This document shows positions 14,301-26,200 of a stretch of DNA of 64,000 bases, one piece after another. This stretch comes from Strigops habroptila (taxonomy: Eukaryota; Chordata; Aves; Psittaciformes; Psittacidae). Each line of letters starts with the position of its first letter. Within the stretch, counting starts at the first letter, position 1. The stretch lies in NCBI RefSeq assembly GCF_004027225.2, contig NC_044278.2:63252243-63316242 (forward strand), read 5' to 3'. Under the pieces are notes generated by a model. That model was given only the letters and a program-made list of their open reading frames with translations, ran no database searches and was not told the origin of the DNA. The translations under genes and the position numbers were made by a program.

Positions 14301-17300
14301 TTTCACTGCAAAATGATAGTTCATCAAGATGGAACCATTTTGTGGAAGTGTATGCTTAACCACCATAAGAGGGGAGGGATGGCTGAATGCCTGCAAACAA
14401 CTATTAGCAGTGGCTTTTTATTTTCCACACCTTTTTACTTAAGATTAGAAGGAAAAAAAAAAAAAAAAAAGCAGTATTCGTAAGAGTTCAGTTACTCTAA
14501 ACAACAACAACAACAAAAAACTAAAATCTTGGGTATGAAATTCTCAAGCTTCCTGGGTTGCGCAGAGGAAGATCACAGCACAGCCCAAGCTGTCCAGAGG
14601 GCACTGAGGTGCAGGATTTGGGCAGAAGGCTGCCCAAACGCTCCCATGCACAGTGCTCTGGTCTTCCCTCTCCAACCACATATCTGACCCTGTATCTATT
14701 TTCATGGACTCAGGAGTACCTCACGGACCCTATGCTTCTGCCATTTTCATTGAATATGCCTGGTTAGATGAAAGACATTGTTCATTTGCATGTGGGATAG
14801 CGGGTTCTGCTAAGGTAGAACTGAGAAACTCATTGTTCATTATTCTGTCCTATAAATATACTAGTCCATATGTACCTGACACAGTTCAGTTACTATTTTA
14901 CCCTAACATGGAATTAGGACCTCATCTTCATATATTTCTCAAAAAAAACCCAAACAAACAATCAAAGAAACAAACAAACAAACTTTCTTGTGTGAATAAG
15001 CGAAACAGGAATCTGAAAAGAAAAGAAATACTCGAAGAGCAGCCCAAGTCCTGAAAGTGAGGAGTTAAGTGTGCTCCACTTCAATTACCTCAGTATTAGC
15101 AACCCTAAAAAAAAGAATGTTTGCAGTATTTAATGAAGATCTGCAGTGATGTTCTGGCCAAATATTATGAAGGAGTTACGAGGAAACTGCAGAGTTAATA
15201 GAACTGAATTGAAGCAAGGGTTTTTCAGAAGTGACTTAATCTGAGGCTTGAAAACTGAAAGAACTTTTATCCTTGTTGAAAACTGCTGGCTCCCTTCACC
15301 CAAACATATTTATATAGATATTTAACTGATTTCACTAGTGAACAAGCTAATGTATTCTAGAACAATTTATTTTAAAATGTGAACTGTAAAATTATGCTAC
15401 AAAGTTTATTAAACTTTCAGGTGTTACATTTTGACATACTCAGATCTTCCCTTTAACAATGACAGAATGCTACACAAAAATACTGCATTTCATCTGGTGT
15501 AGGTCTTTATCTTATCTTGACAGATTATTGCTGGTTAAATTGTAGAGCTGACTTAAAGGCAGGACTCTTCAAGGGAGTGAGAAATTAAGGCTTCACCAAA
15601 TGGTAATAAAGCTATTAAAAATGCAAACAGCAAACAGCTACACTGTACAGGTTAGACAGCTAATCCAAACTAGCAGTTTAAAAAAGCAGAGCAATTACAG
15701 TTTTATTTAAATGCAAGCAATATGAGCAAGAATAGAATGAGGTGCCTTGTTTAAATGCATTCTTTTGAATATTTATTAGAAATAATACATGTAGTTAAGC
15801 CACTTATCTGATTTCAGTGAATAAGTAAAATGCAAAAGATCAATTTTCATAATTATACTAAAGAAGTCTGTCTTTCATAAAAATCTCATTAATAACACCA
15901 TTATTACTGAAAAAATATCTCAGTATTATTATTGTTATTCTAATTATCAGCAAAATGCTACTGATAATGTTGTCATAAAATTCCTTTTTAGTATCCTATT
16001 AAGGAAGATAGAGTAAGTAGTGGTTTAAGTTAAATCTGGATCCTAAGTGGCATTTAAAAAAAAAATCTTTTTTGTGTATTTGGATAAAATACATTATGTG
16101 TATAATTACATAAATTACTTCAGGTTTAGCAAACAAGAGAGATATAGATAATGCATGCCTGCATATGTATTGTTCTATCTATAGAATTGTATAGCCAGCT
16201 CAGTAGGAAACACCCTGAGGCATGAAAGCAGAGTAACAAAATGTTGCCCAAGGGCAAAAATAGTCTCTCAGCAAAATTTTAATGAACAGCCATTTTCACT
16301 TATTTGTTATAATCAGAGGCCCTGTCAACACTCACTTTTTTTTTAGTGCCCACCCGGGTTTATTACATTGCTAAAGACCTGAGTGTCCTCTAGAAATTAA
16401 TATTAGAAAGGGCCCATGATCTTACAGGAAGGAAATTATCTGCTCACATTCATTATCCAGCATGCTTCAAAACTAGGCCAGCGTGGGTTGCAGAACACAG
16501 GAGAAAGCAGGAAGGATTTTTGGAGTTGGAACCTGACAGTTCTTCATCCTTACAGCAGACAAGAAGTTGAACAGCCAACAAGGCTAGAGGAGAATTTGTT
16601 CCTGCCATGTAATCAGTAATTCACATGGTCCACACATGTAGCTCCATGTCCATGAGCTCCAGAACCTCAGCATGTGAGTTCCCAAAGAGGATAACTGGTT
16701 TGCCACCCAAAGAGCTGGTTAATAAATAATAGTTATAGTAGCCATGAGTCAATCAAAAACTGTACACAGGCTTCCTTGGGAGGTTTGCAGCAGTGAACAA
16801 CTTCCTGAACAGGAGGCACCTGGAGGATGAAAAGACAGTTGGAAAAGTTGCACAAGTTTTCATGGGAAGGCAGTCTGCCACCCTGCTGCTCTCTCTGAGC
16901 TTTCACACCATACACAAAGAAATATGCCACTGGCAGCACAGCAATCTTATAGCCCTTATGTCAGGGAAGATAATGTTGTGAGACATGTTCAGGTTTCTCA
17001 AGCAATAGATTTTCATTCGTTTAGGTGATTCTGGCAGTTTCTGGTTCTGCCTTCATAGCCACAGCTACTTAAACAATAGTGGAAACGAGTTCGTTTGATG
17101 GTATAAGTGTCTGGGAGGCAGTGAAAAGAGTAGGCTGAAGGACACTTTCCTGCCCAGGTCTTGATTATTAATATACACATGTGCTTACATGCATACAAAC
17201 ATACAGTGGTCAGTGTTGGGTGAATGGACGTTTACCATAGCACTAATTAAACAATGCGTACAGGCACGATTAAGAAGGAGCCAAGCAAGAGTTCAAGGCG

Positions 17301-19019
17301 TTTCCTGAACAGGGTTAGAAACATACCCAAGTAGATCACAGACTGATTTTCTGTTAAGATATGTATTATTTTTTGTTAATTGGTATCACGTTCTGGAAAA
17401 AAAAATGCTTCCTGGCAAGCGAAATTTATTTGAATCTATAGCTTGTCTTCCTTCTCCTGGCTTAAAACACTTACAGAAAATTAAGTTATCTAAGTAGAGG
17501 GAGTCAGGTAACTTTCAGAAACAACTTTCAGTGTATTGCAATCACTGGATGAAATAAAGATAGTTATACTTATCCCAATGTGTCACAGGTGGCATTTACC
17601 ACTATGCATGAGTGTTAAAGCAAACAGAAACAGCTTTTATCACAGCAGAATGTCATGATCTGCACTTAGGGTTCAATCTTTCCATCGACTATGTGGGCAC
17701 AAATTGACATGCCTCAGAGAGTAGGATTGAATTCTCCACTTATTTTAGAAAGTGTTCTAAAAATACAATCAATATAGGGGGTTGTAAAAATAACTTTTTT
17801 TTTTTTTTTTTCACTTGCTAGGGAGAACTATGCATAAATTACGGCTTTATTTTCTTCTACTTGAGAATTATGTAAGTTGTATGAAGAGCTCAAGATACTT
17901 TAATACAACCATCATGCTTTTGCATCTGTGTTGTCTCTAGTGATTTCTTTTTTCCTCTCTATCTCTTTTCTTCCCTTTCTCTTGCTCTCTCTTCTATTCT
18001 CTATCTCCTGGTATCTCTCTCCATGACACATACACACATATACACACACACTCTCCGGCAGCAAGGGCATGTGCAATAGGCAACCCCCAATTTTCCCACT
18101 TGAAAGTGTTCCCGTGGCTTCCAGTGTGATTTTTCTTGGCTTTTATGTATAACCACCTACCTCTGCAAGACAAATTGATTTCTGTTGATCTCTTAGGTGC
18201 ACACTTAGGGCAGGTTTCACTTAGTCAATCTCTGTCTCCATCGCACTGTTTGGTCTTATCGTGGATACTTTATAAGCAGTGGCTAATTTTAAGGCGATGA
18301 ATACAAATGAAATAATAGTAAGAGTGCATATTCTTCAAGACAAGAACTGTCTCTTTTTGCGTAACACTATTTCTTCTATTAAAACAAAGCCAATCATAAT
18401 TAATCAGGGACCCGAAGATTCCTCACATTTGGGTTAAATCCTCCAATTTTCCTGTCCAAAACCCCACAATAGATTTTCTTAGTGAAACAGGATAAAACCT
18501 ATATAATGATGAGAATCCTGCCTGGGAATGCAGGATTTCTGGGGCTTCCTGTACAGTTAAACCTGCATTCACAAAACCAGCCACAAAACTCATTTTAACC
18601 CAGGTGTGCTCACTCCCTCGCACTCCTTAATTACCTGATCACAAAGCCCGCCTCTCCCCAGTCATACAGATTTTGTCTACAAAGTTTGGTACACCTTGTG
18701 TTTTACAATATTCTTTCAGTCTAACACAACTACTTTAATTTACGTGTCAGAACCTTTATTGCTGTAATCTATCTTCTCTCAAAAGTTCACATTAACAAAT
18801 TGATCAGCCTTGATGTGCTATGTACTTACTAAGAGGAAAATCATGTTTTCTTTTGGAGATGATACCTCAGAAGCATAAGCACTTAAAAATGTTTTTTAAT
18901 GAGTTGAGTGTCTTGTTTGTGACTGTATCTCCTACATAAAGATGTACCATCTACTTTGTGTTTTCCCTGTGACCAGTCCTTAGGCAGTTTTAAGGCTCGT
19001 ATTCACTCCTTTTGTGTTA
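11321..19019. other. AT-rich intergenic sequence, no gene recognised
   Basis: Only short ORFs without family resemblance are present. The stretch contains an A18 run (14453-14470), a T17 run (17795-17811) and a CT-rich tract followed by CA repeats (17944-18055). The AT-rich part from about 15300 to 16200 has no recognisable repeat. Confidence 0.7.
17944..18055. repeat. CT-rich tract followed by CA/TA microsatellite
   Basis: A pyrimidine-rich segment (TCTCT and TTCC units) to about 18022 is followed by ACACATA/CACACA repeats to 18055. Confidence 0.75.
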
Positions 19020-19120
19020 GATCTCCTTTTCTTCATTTTCTTCTCCTTTTCCTTTACTTCTCCTCATGTCTCCTCTCCTTCCTTCTTTCCCTTCTTTCCT
19101 TTTTGCTTTTCCTTTTTCTT
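19020..19120. repeat. Pyrimidine-rich tract next to the CR1
   Basis: About 100 bases are almost purely C and T (CTTTTCC/TTCTCC units), ending in TTTTTCTTAGG about 50 bp before the CR1 5' boundary. Confidence 0.8.
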
Positions 19121-19169
19121 AGGAAGTTGCACTAGTTTGTTGCTGATTCTTAACACAGCATCATCTCAA

Positions 19170-19640
19170 AGACATGGAGGTGCTGGAAGGTGTCCAGAGA
19201 AGGGCAACAAAGCTGGTGAAGGGTCTTGAGAACAAGTCCTGTGAGGAATGGCTGAGGGAACCTGAGGTGTTTAGCCTGGAGAAAAAGAGGCTCAGGCGGT
19301 ACCTTATCACTCTCTACAACTACATGAAAGGAGGTTGTAGTGAGGTGGGCGTTGGTCTCTTCTCCCAAGTAACAAGTGATAGAACAAGAGGTAACGGCCT
19401 CAAGCTGCACCAGGGGAGGTTTAGGTTGGATATTAGGAAAAATTTCTTCACTGAAAATGTTGTCAAGTATTGGAACAAGCTGCCCAGGGAAGTGGTGGAG
19501 TCACCATCCTGTAGGTATTTAAGAGACATACAGATATGTCACCTACATTGTTTAGTAGTGGACTTGGCAGTGCCGGGCTAAAGGTTGGACTCAATGATCT
19601 TACAGTTCTTTCCCAACCTAAACAATTCTATGATTCAATA
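19170..19640 (+). mobile_element. CR1 LINE, 5'-truncated 3' end
   Basis: This is a truncated CR1 non-LTR retrotransposon. Positions 19174-19560 read through about 130 codons matching the C-terminal end of CR1 ORF2 (for example [41 protein letters not shown]). The 3' tail has the CR1 signature GGTTGGACTCAATGATCTTA and ends near TTCTATGATTC at 19626-19637, as CR1 copies do instead of poly-A. The reading frame is open over most of its length, suggesting a fairly recent insertion. It cannot move by itself because the endonuclease and most of the reverse transcriptase are absent. A C/T-rich tract abuts its 5' end. Confidence 0.95.
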
Positions 19641-21505
19641 AGTCAACAAGAATAATTTGAAAAAATGCTGTCCCAGAAAAATACCTGGAACATATCTGTG
19701 CATTCAAATGTTACCTTTTCACATTTTAATGAGCACAAACACAGAAATACTATTGATAGCAGATACTCTTTCTGCAGTGATCTCCTGAGCATCATCTTTT
19801 GTACTGAAGTGCCACAGCTTCTTAAGACTACTTATATGCATGAAAAATCAAATTTGGACACTTAGACGTTTTTGAAGGCTTGAAACAAAACATTAGTGAA
19901 ATAATTGCTGAATCCAGGAAATTACTGTGAAGTGATACGTGACACATAATGTCTGTCAGTGTTACTGTAAGTGAATATATTCCGGGCCAGATCGTGGCCC
20001 GCCACTGAGCATTACAGGAGAGAAAAACATGCTTTAGCAGCTAGAAAACATTTTTCTTGCTTAAAATCACCTTTCTGTGCTATACTGCTGATCCGGCTGC
20101 TGTGTCCCTGTTCCCTGGATAGAGGGTCAGGAAAAATAAAATTCTGTCATTACTTTATGTTGTAAATCACTGGATGTTAGGCTCAGACTAAAGAGGCTAT
20201 TCCAGCCAGTGCAAGTCAGGGCAGGCTGATGACTGCTCCTGCTTTGCACCAGGTAGCAAAACTAGCTCTTGGGAATATGAACAGAGCACCATGAATGCAC
20301 AAAAAGAAGCACTCACTTTTGAAACACACATCAGGGAGTATTTGACGAATTGCCCATTGAAAGTTACAGGGAAATAATGTCCATTAATGGTCTCCAAGCA
20401 GTCCATAGAGGCACCTGTAGTCCTTTCTCCACCTGTATTGTTATGAACTGCAACACTGGTTTCCTTTGATTTCTAAATGCGATGTAACCCTTTAAATCCA
20501 AATCTCTTATTTTCTCTGTTATATATTTCAGGTTCTCCACAACAGTTCCTGTAAATGTCAGCATGGCTCCATATGTAATTTTTCTTCACTCATAGCTGTT
20601 GTCAACATAACATTACACAGAAAAACATATACCCCACCTCTCCAGTGAGATGGGGTCCACCCCATTTCTCTCCTGATATTGGAGGTATATTATAATTTTC
20701 ATTTCTATTTGGCACTTTAGAGGAAGTGTATGTTTATAATTTTGACAATGCATATGCTTATGTTTAAAGTGTATTTTCTGTCTCCAAGTAGGGAGGCAAA
20801 TAACCATTATCAGTCACTATTTATTAAATAAAATTGTAGCTAGTAAACAGCCAACTTTAGCCACTTCGAAGTCCAGCCATTCAGTTTGTCAGGCATTCGC
20901 ATCTAGAATATATTTTCCTTTAAGAAAAAATACAAAAAGAAAGGGTATATGGGAAGGGGAGAAGGGAGAGAGAATGATTCACACGAAGAGTCATGGCTCC
21001 TGTGGAGCTATTCTTTGTTTCACAACACAATCTGCGCTGTAATCCTGTCTGCTCAAAAAAAAAAAAAAAGAAAAAAAAAAAACAAACCCAGTGTAAAAAG
21101 ATCTGTTATTTCACCCTTCATTTACATGGTAAGAGTGTGTTGTGATCCCCAACTGCTGAAGAAAGAAAATAGAGTAGCCCGTGCTCCTGATTTGACCCCT
21201 TTCTTTACAAAAGAGCATGTTACTGTAAACATTAACTCTGGCTAACAGTCCTCAAAAACACTGCTCTTTGTCATTGTTGTGACAAACATCAACTTGCCTT
21301 GGCTGTGAGATTTGCCCTCACTCGATGGTCCATGGCTTTCTTAAAGCTTCCTCTCACCAGGCCAATGTAGCTGACTAAGCTGACCCAGAGAGTATATAAC
21401 TGTGCTGCACAGATATACTTGTGGCATGTCATCTTTGTTGGCTTTGGGCTCCTCATACCATTAGGACTCCTGGGTGAACGTGATTCTTCTAGCTGCATAA
21501 ACTTC
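19641..21505. other. Intergenic sequence between the inverted CR1 copies
   Basis: There is no gene or recognisable element apart from an interrupted A run at 21055-21082. Short ORFs show no family resemblance. Confidence 0.65.
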
Positions 21506-22543
21506 ACAGAATCATGGTTGAGGTTGTAAGAGACCTCCAGGGGTCATCTGGCCCAACGCTCCTGCTCAAGCAGGGACACCTAGACCCAGTTGCCCAGGAC
21601 TATGCCTGGCTGACTGGCATATCTCCACAACCTCCCTGGGCAACCTGTGTCAGTGTTCCATCACCCTCACAGTGAAGTTTTTTCTCACATTTAAAAGGAA
21701 TCTCTTAAGTTTCAGGTTGTGCCCATAGACCCTTGTCCTGTCGCTGGGCAACACTGAAAGGAGCCTGGCTCCATCCTCTTTGCACCCTCCCTTCAGGCAG
21801 TTAAATACTTCTATAAGATTCCCTCCTGAGCTTTTTCTTCTCCAGGCTGGACAGACCCAGTTCTCTCAGCTTGTCCTCATATGGGGGGTGCTCCACTCCA
21901 TTAATCATCTTCATGGCCATTTACTGGAGATTGTCCAGTATGTCCGTGTCTCTCTTGTATTGGGGAGCCCAGAACTGGACACAGTACTCACCTTGTGGCC
22001 TCATCAGTGCTGAGCAGGGGAGATGGATCGCCCTCCTCAACCTGCTGACAGTACTTGCTAATGCAGCCCAAGATACCATTAAAGTTCTTTGTGACAAGGA
22101 CACATTGCTGGCTCAAGTTCAACTTGGTGTCCACCAGGACCCCCAGGTCCTTTTCTGCAGAGCTTCTTTCCACCTGGTCAACCACCAGCATGTACTGGTT
22201 TTCCTCCCCAGGTGCAGGACTTTGCACATCCCTTTGTTGAACTTCGTGACACTCCCACCAGCCCATTTTTCTAGCCTGTAAAAGTCCCCCTGGGTAGCAG
22301 CACAACTTCCTGGCATATCAGCCACTCTTCACAGTTCTGTGTCATCTGCAAATTTGCTGAGGCTGTCCTATCACCCAGATTATTAATATTAAACAGGATT
22401 GAACCCCTGGGGTACACTACTAGATACTGGCCTCCAACTAGACTTCATGAGACTGACCACCACACTCTAGTCCCAGTCATTCAGCCAGTTTTCAATCCAC
22501 CTCACTGTCTATACATCTACCTCATAATTCAACAGCTTCTCTA
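21506..22543 (-). mobile_element. CR1 LINE, 3' part of a decayed minus-strand copy
   Basis: Read on the minus strand, this is the 3' portion of an older CR1. The element's 3' end lies at about 21506 (CACAGAATCATGG on plus, the usual reverse-complement CR1 start). Upstream of it come the ORF2 C-terminal segment and the reverse-transcriptase core. The copy has frameshifts and stops and is inactive. It is in inverted orientation to the CR1 at 19170-19640, about 1.9 kb away. Confidence 0.93.
21921..22360 (-). pseudogene. CR1 ORF2 reverse-transcriptase remnant with FADD box
   Basis: The minus strand encodes CR1 reverse-transcriptase fragments spread over at least two frames: SKFADDTE at about 22338-22361, with the catalytic FADD at 22341-22352; KFNKGMCKVLHLGRK; EKDLGVLVDTKLNLSQQC; and YCVQFWAPQYKRDTDIL near 21930-22000. 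The order matches an intact CR1 ORF2, but the frame changes between blocks, so no functional protein is made. Confidence 0.88.
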
Positions 22544-22726
22544 TGTGGTGAATTTCTTCATTTGCTTTGCTTGCATGCACAGCTTTTGCTTTACCAATTA
22601 AACTTTCTCTATCATCTCATGAATTTTCTCTCTTTTATTCTTCTGATCCTCAACCCCACCCCACTGGGGGGGTGTAAGTAGGTGGATGTGTGGGGCTGAG
22701 CTGCTGGCTGGGGTTAAAGCACAACA
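22544..22726 (+). mobile_element. Solitary LTR fragment of an avian endogenous retrovirus
   Basis: About 180 bp of non-CR1 sequence interrupts the minus-strand CR1. It starts TGTGG and ends ACAACA, the TG...CA form of LTR ends, and contains AATTAAAC, a possible polyadenylation region. The end (GGGGCTGAGCTGCTGGCTGG followed by GGTTAAAGCAC) resembles the terminal sequence of ERV LTRs common in birds. No internal retroviral genes are present. A clear target-site duplication is not visible and CR1 sequence appears to be missing at the junction, so the insertion was followed or accompanied by deletion. Confidence 0.6.
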
Positions 22727-23222
22727 CAAGGGCCCAAGGTGAGGTTGACCAGTCTGCAGTTCCCTAGGTCACCCTTCTTGCCCTTTTGAAGATTAGAATG
22801 ATATTTGCTTTTCTCCAGTCCTTGGGCACTTCTCCCAATTACCGTGATTGATCAAAGATCATTGGGAGTGGCCTCTCAATGACATTTGCCAGCTTCCTCA
22901 ATACTCGAGGATGCATCCCATCAGGACCCATGGGCTTATGTTTGTCCAGTCTGTTTAAGTATTCCATGATCCTTTACCACCAAGCGTACATCATCTTTCT
23001 TGGTCCAACATTTTCTCCTGGTCTCTGGGATTACTGAAGGCCAGTCTTGGTAGTAAAGACTGGGACAAAGAAAGTATGCAGTGTCTCAGGTCTTGCGTAA
23101 CCAAGTCCCCTTTGTCCTTCAGCAGTGTACCCACATTTGCCTTAGCCTTCCTTTTGTCACCTATGTACTTACAGAAGCCCTTCTGTTGTCTTTGACATGC
23201 CTTACCACATTCAATTCTGGTA
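22727..23222 (-). mobile_element. CR1 LINE, 5' part of the same decayed minus-strand copy
   Basis: CR1 similarity resumes right of the LTR and runs to about 23222, covering ORF2 upstream of the reverse-transcriptase core on the minus strand (plus-strand landmarks: CTGCAGTTCCCTAGGTCACC, GGATGCATCCCATCAGGACC and CTTACAGAAGCCCTTCTG). It is fragmented and non-coding. Roughly 0.2-0.3 kb of CR1 sequence expected between this block and the one left of the LTR is missing. Confidence 0.85.
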
Positions 23223-26200
23223 AATTTGACTGTGACTCTTACCCACTGAATTCTGGAAAAACGCGTTGGATTTCTGTAGCACAGGTAATAATTGTGATGA
23301 AGTGTTAGAAGAAAACAGTGCCCAGGGGACAGTACTCCCTGTCATTTTCTCTAACTGAAGAATAGGCTGAGCATCAGCTGAAGGGAAAGCGACTGCTAGT
23401 GCTGGTACCCAAGCACTGTGCCAGGACTGTCAGCCTGAGTTGAAAGCACCTTCAAACTCCCGTGACAACTTGTTGGGATAGATGGGAAGGATACTAAGAG
23501 TGCAGCATCTTGGTTTGACTCTGCAAAAAAAGTTGTGACCACACTAATAGTCTAATTTTACTCCCAGAACATGGTCACCCTGACATCTTTATTGCAGATA
23601 TGCTAGTTTACACTCTCCTCCACCAAGTCCTTGTTTTCCTGTGGAGGGAAATCTGAGCACAGTTGATAGGGCAATTTGCTGAAGGACACACAACAAATAA
23701 ATAAACCACTTGGCTGTGGGATGCACCGACTGTGGCTCATTCTGACTTGAGTCATCCTGTAAAGTCTTCCCAGAGATCCACATGGCACCATGGCAACCAC
23801 ATGACATCATGCCCTCACCCATGTCACACATCACACACTGTCAACATCATGATAGAGAACCTGACACCAGCAGGCTTTGACCCAGCACCTCTCGATTTCA
23901 GTCACTTTACACTGAAAGCCCACAAAAATCTGTGAAAAGTAATGTCTTAGAGCTACAGGGCAGGCTGGCACACACCTGAATTAGGCTATTGCAGACAGCA
24001 TTATTCTAGGGCAGGAGGGACATCAGCAAGCCCCACATCATGTAAGGGTCCCAAGGTCTTTTGCCAGTGCACTCCCCAGAAGGTGTGGATTAGCATAAAA
24101 CATGGTGTCTGCATCTGTGCATTGTATTTTGTGCTATTTTTTTGAAATGAATATAAATACAACTGTAAGAAGATCCTTGTGAATTCAGTGGAAGGAAGAC
24201 AGCTGACCTCCAAAGACTGCATGCTGCCAAGGCAGCTGCCCAGAGCCACCTCAGAAGCAGGTCTGTCTGAGCTCCTTGACACTTGAGGCAGCAGGGCCCA
24301 GCTCTGCACAGGAACCATCTCAATCTGCTCAGTTCAAAAGTGCCCAGCCAATTTTGGTGGAGTGGTTTCCAAAAGACAATGAGAGGACTCCTCTGGCTCA
24401 CCACACAAACAAAAACAAAGCAACAGATTCAAACAATACTCTGTCTGAAGCACAGGCAAAAGTGTTTACTGTCCCTTTTCTGCAGTGCCCCCACAGGGAT
24501 TAGAGACCCTGACAAGGTCTGAACCTATAGCAGCCTTAAGGTAGCCCCCTAATATTAAATCGCTGGATCACCTCGGTAGGCACATTCTTCATCCATCTTA
24601 CTGATGCTGGAAGAGGAGTACCACTAATAGTTCCCAGCAAGAGAGTAGACAAGAAGGTAAGGGACTTCAGCTCCATGATTAGGCTTACATTGAGGAGCAG
24701 GTAGTTCTGACAAAAGAATGGGTTTTTTTATTTTTGAGAGAGAAAGAGAATTCCTCTCCCAGAACTTATGTGGCGTTTAGATCCACTTGGATGCCTTTAG
24801 ATCATAAAGTATCTCAGGAAAGACATTAGTCAAAAAAATTTGCAGACTCAGGGTTTCTAAAAGTGTTTGAAGTCTAACTTTGAGCACCTAACAAACTCAA
24901 GCTGAACAGTGAGGCACACAGTGTTTTGGGCACTTGCTGAAGAGTAGAGAAAAAATAGCCTTGGACACCCCAGGATGTTGTCTAAAGCACTAGGTGACAG
25001 TCACTGGAGAGCAGTGCTGTGATCAGTTGCTTAAACTCTGATTGTTTCTCAGTCTAAAACAAAGATATTCTTTGCCATTACTTGGTGGCTTCAAGAATGG
25101 CGTCAGGTGTTGCAGTCATGCCAGTACTTGTGCTGTATCCACACAGAACTTATGATGCCATTAGAGAACAGTTGCCTTTGTAATATATGTTCTGAAAACT
25201 GGCAACGGACCCCTAATGGATAAAGAAACACTGGCTATAACCAAATGAGGTAGTAGCTGCTTATCTTAATATATAACAAACTGATGTAAAGTATTTTTAC
25301 TTATGTTAACCTAATATATTTAAGACAGATTTACTTCTTTTTCACTGAAATCTTCTTGAAGTGGGATTTTGTGACACCATTTGTATTAGCATTATACTGT
25401 ACAGTTTCGCATTTTCATTGCTATATAAAGAGACAGGTTTCCTACTTGTGAACTAAAAAACATGCACTGCCATTTTTTTCTATTCCAGATAAGGTGTTGA
25501 CAAGTTTATACAAATACAGAAGGGAAGATAAATGCACTCTGTATCAAGGTCAAAGTAAGTGGTATCATAATTTCAAAAATGTTGACAATTTTAAACGTTT
25601 TACAACGCTGCTAAGAAGTTTTCTTAAATATGTAGCTTCCACTAATATTGTGCTATGCTACTCGTGCAATTGTGCCCAACACCCTATAAAAGCTTAGAAA
25701 GAATATTAAAATTTCTTAAATAACTGTGAATCAGATTTTCCTCTTATGCAGACCTTTGGATGTTAATGAAGTTTTGCAAACTGTAATGCAGAAGATTATT
25801 AGACAGGTCATATTTGCAAGACACCATACAGAAAAAATACAATCACTGAGGTAAGGCTGCTGTCTAATACATTGAACTGTTGAAGTTATACAACTCTGAA
25901 AACTAGGCTGTCAAGCAGAAATTGAAAACATAATTGGAAGACTCCAGGAGAAACAACAGAGGAAAGCAGGAACTGAATTTTTATCTAAACACATATTTAA
26001 AATATTTAGATTAATTTTAAATCTAAATTCTGCTTTTCCATTGATTTTTCACAAACACTCAGAAAGCAAAATACTCCTTACTTTTCCTGGAGATAATGCA
26101 GGCTCATGGGTGCAGTATATCTCAGATGGCAAGACCACTTATCCTCTCAGGTTTTCCCAGCAGCAGTTTCACAGTACGACCTGGTGTACTGGGCCAAAGA

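Noticed and set aside
14453..14470. A-run as a possible poly-A tail of a processed pseudogene
   Set aside because: No gene-like sequence precedes it on the plus strand and no flanking duplication is seen. The same applies to the A/T runs at 425-447, 17795-17811, 21055-21082 and 48528-48542.
19014..19229. ORF across the pyrimidine tract into the CR1
   Set aside because: The frame is a Phe/Ser/Pro-rich translation of a CT tract and shifts against the CR1 ORF2 frame.
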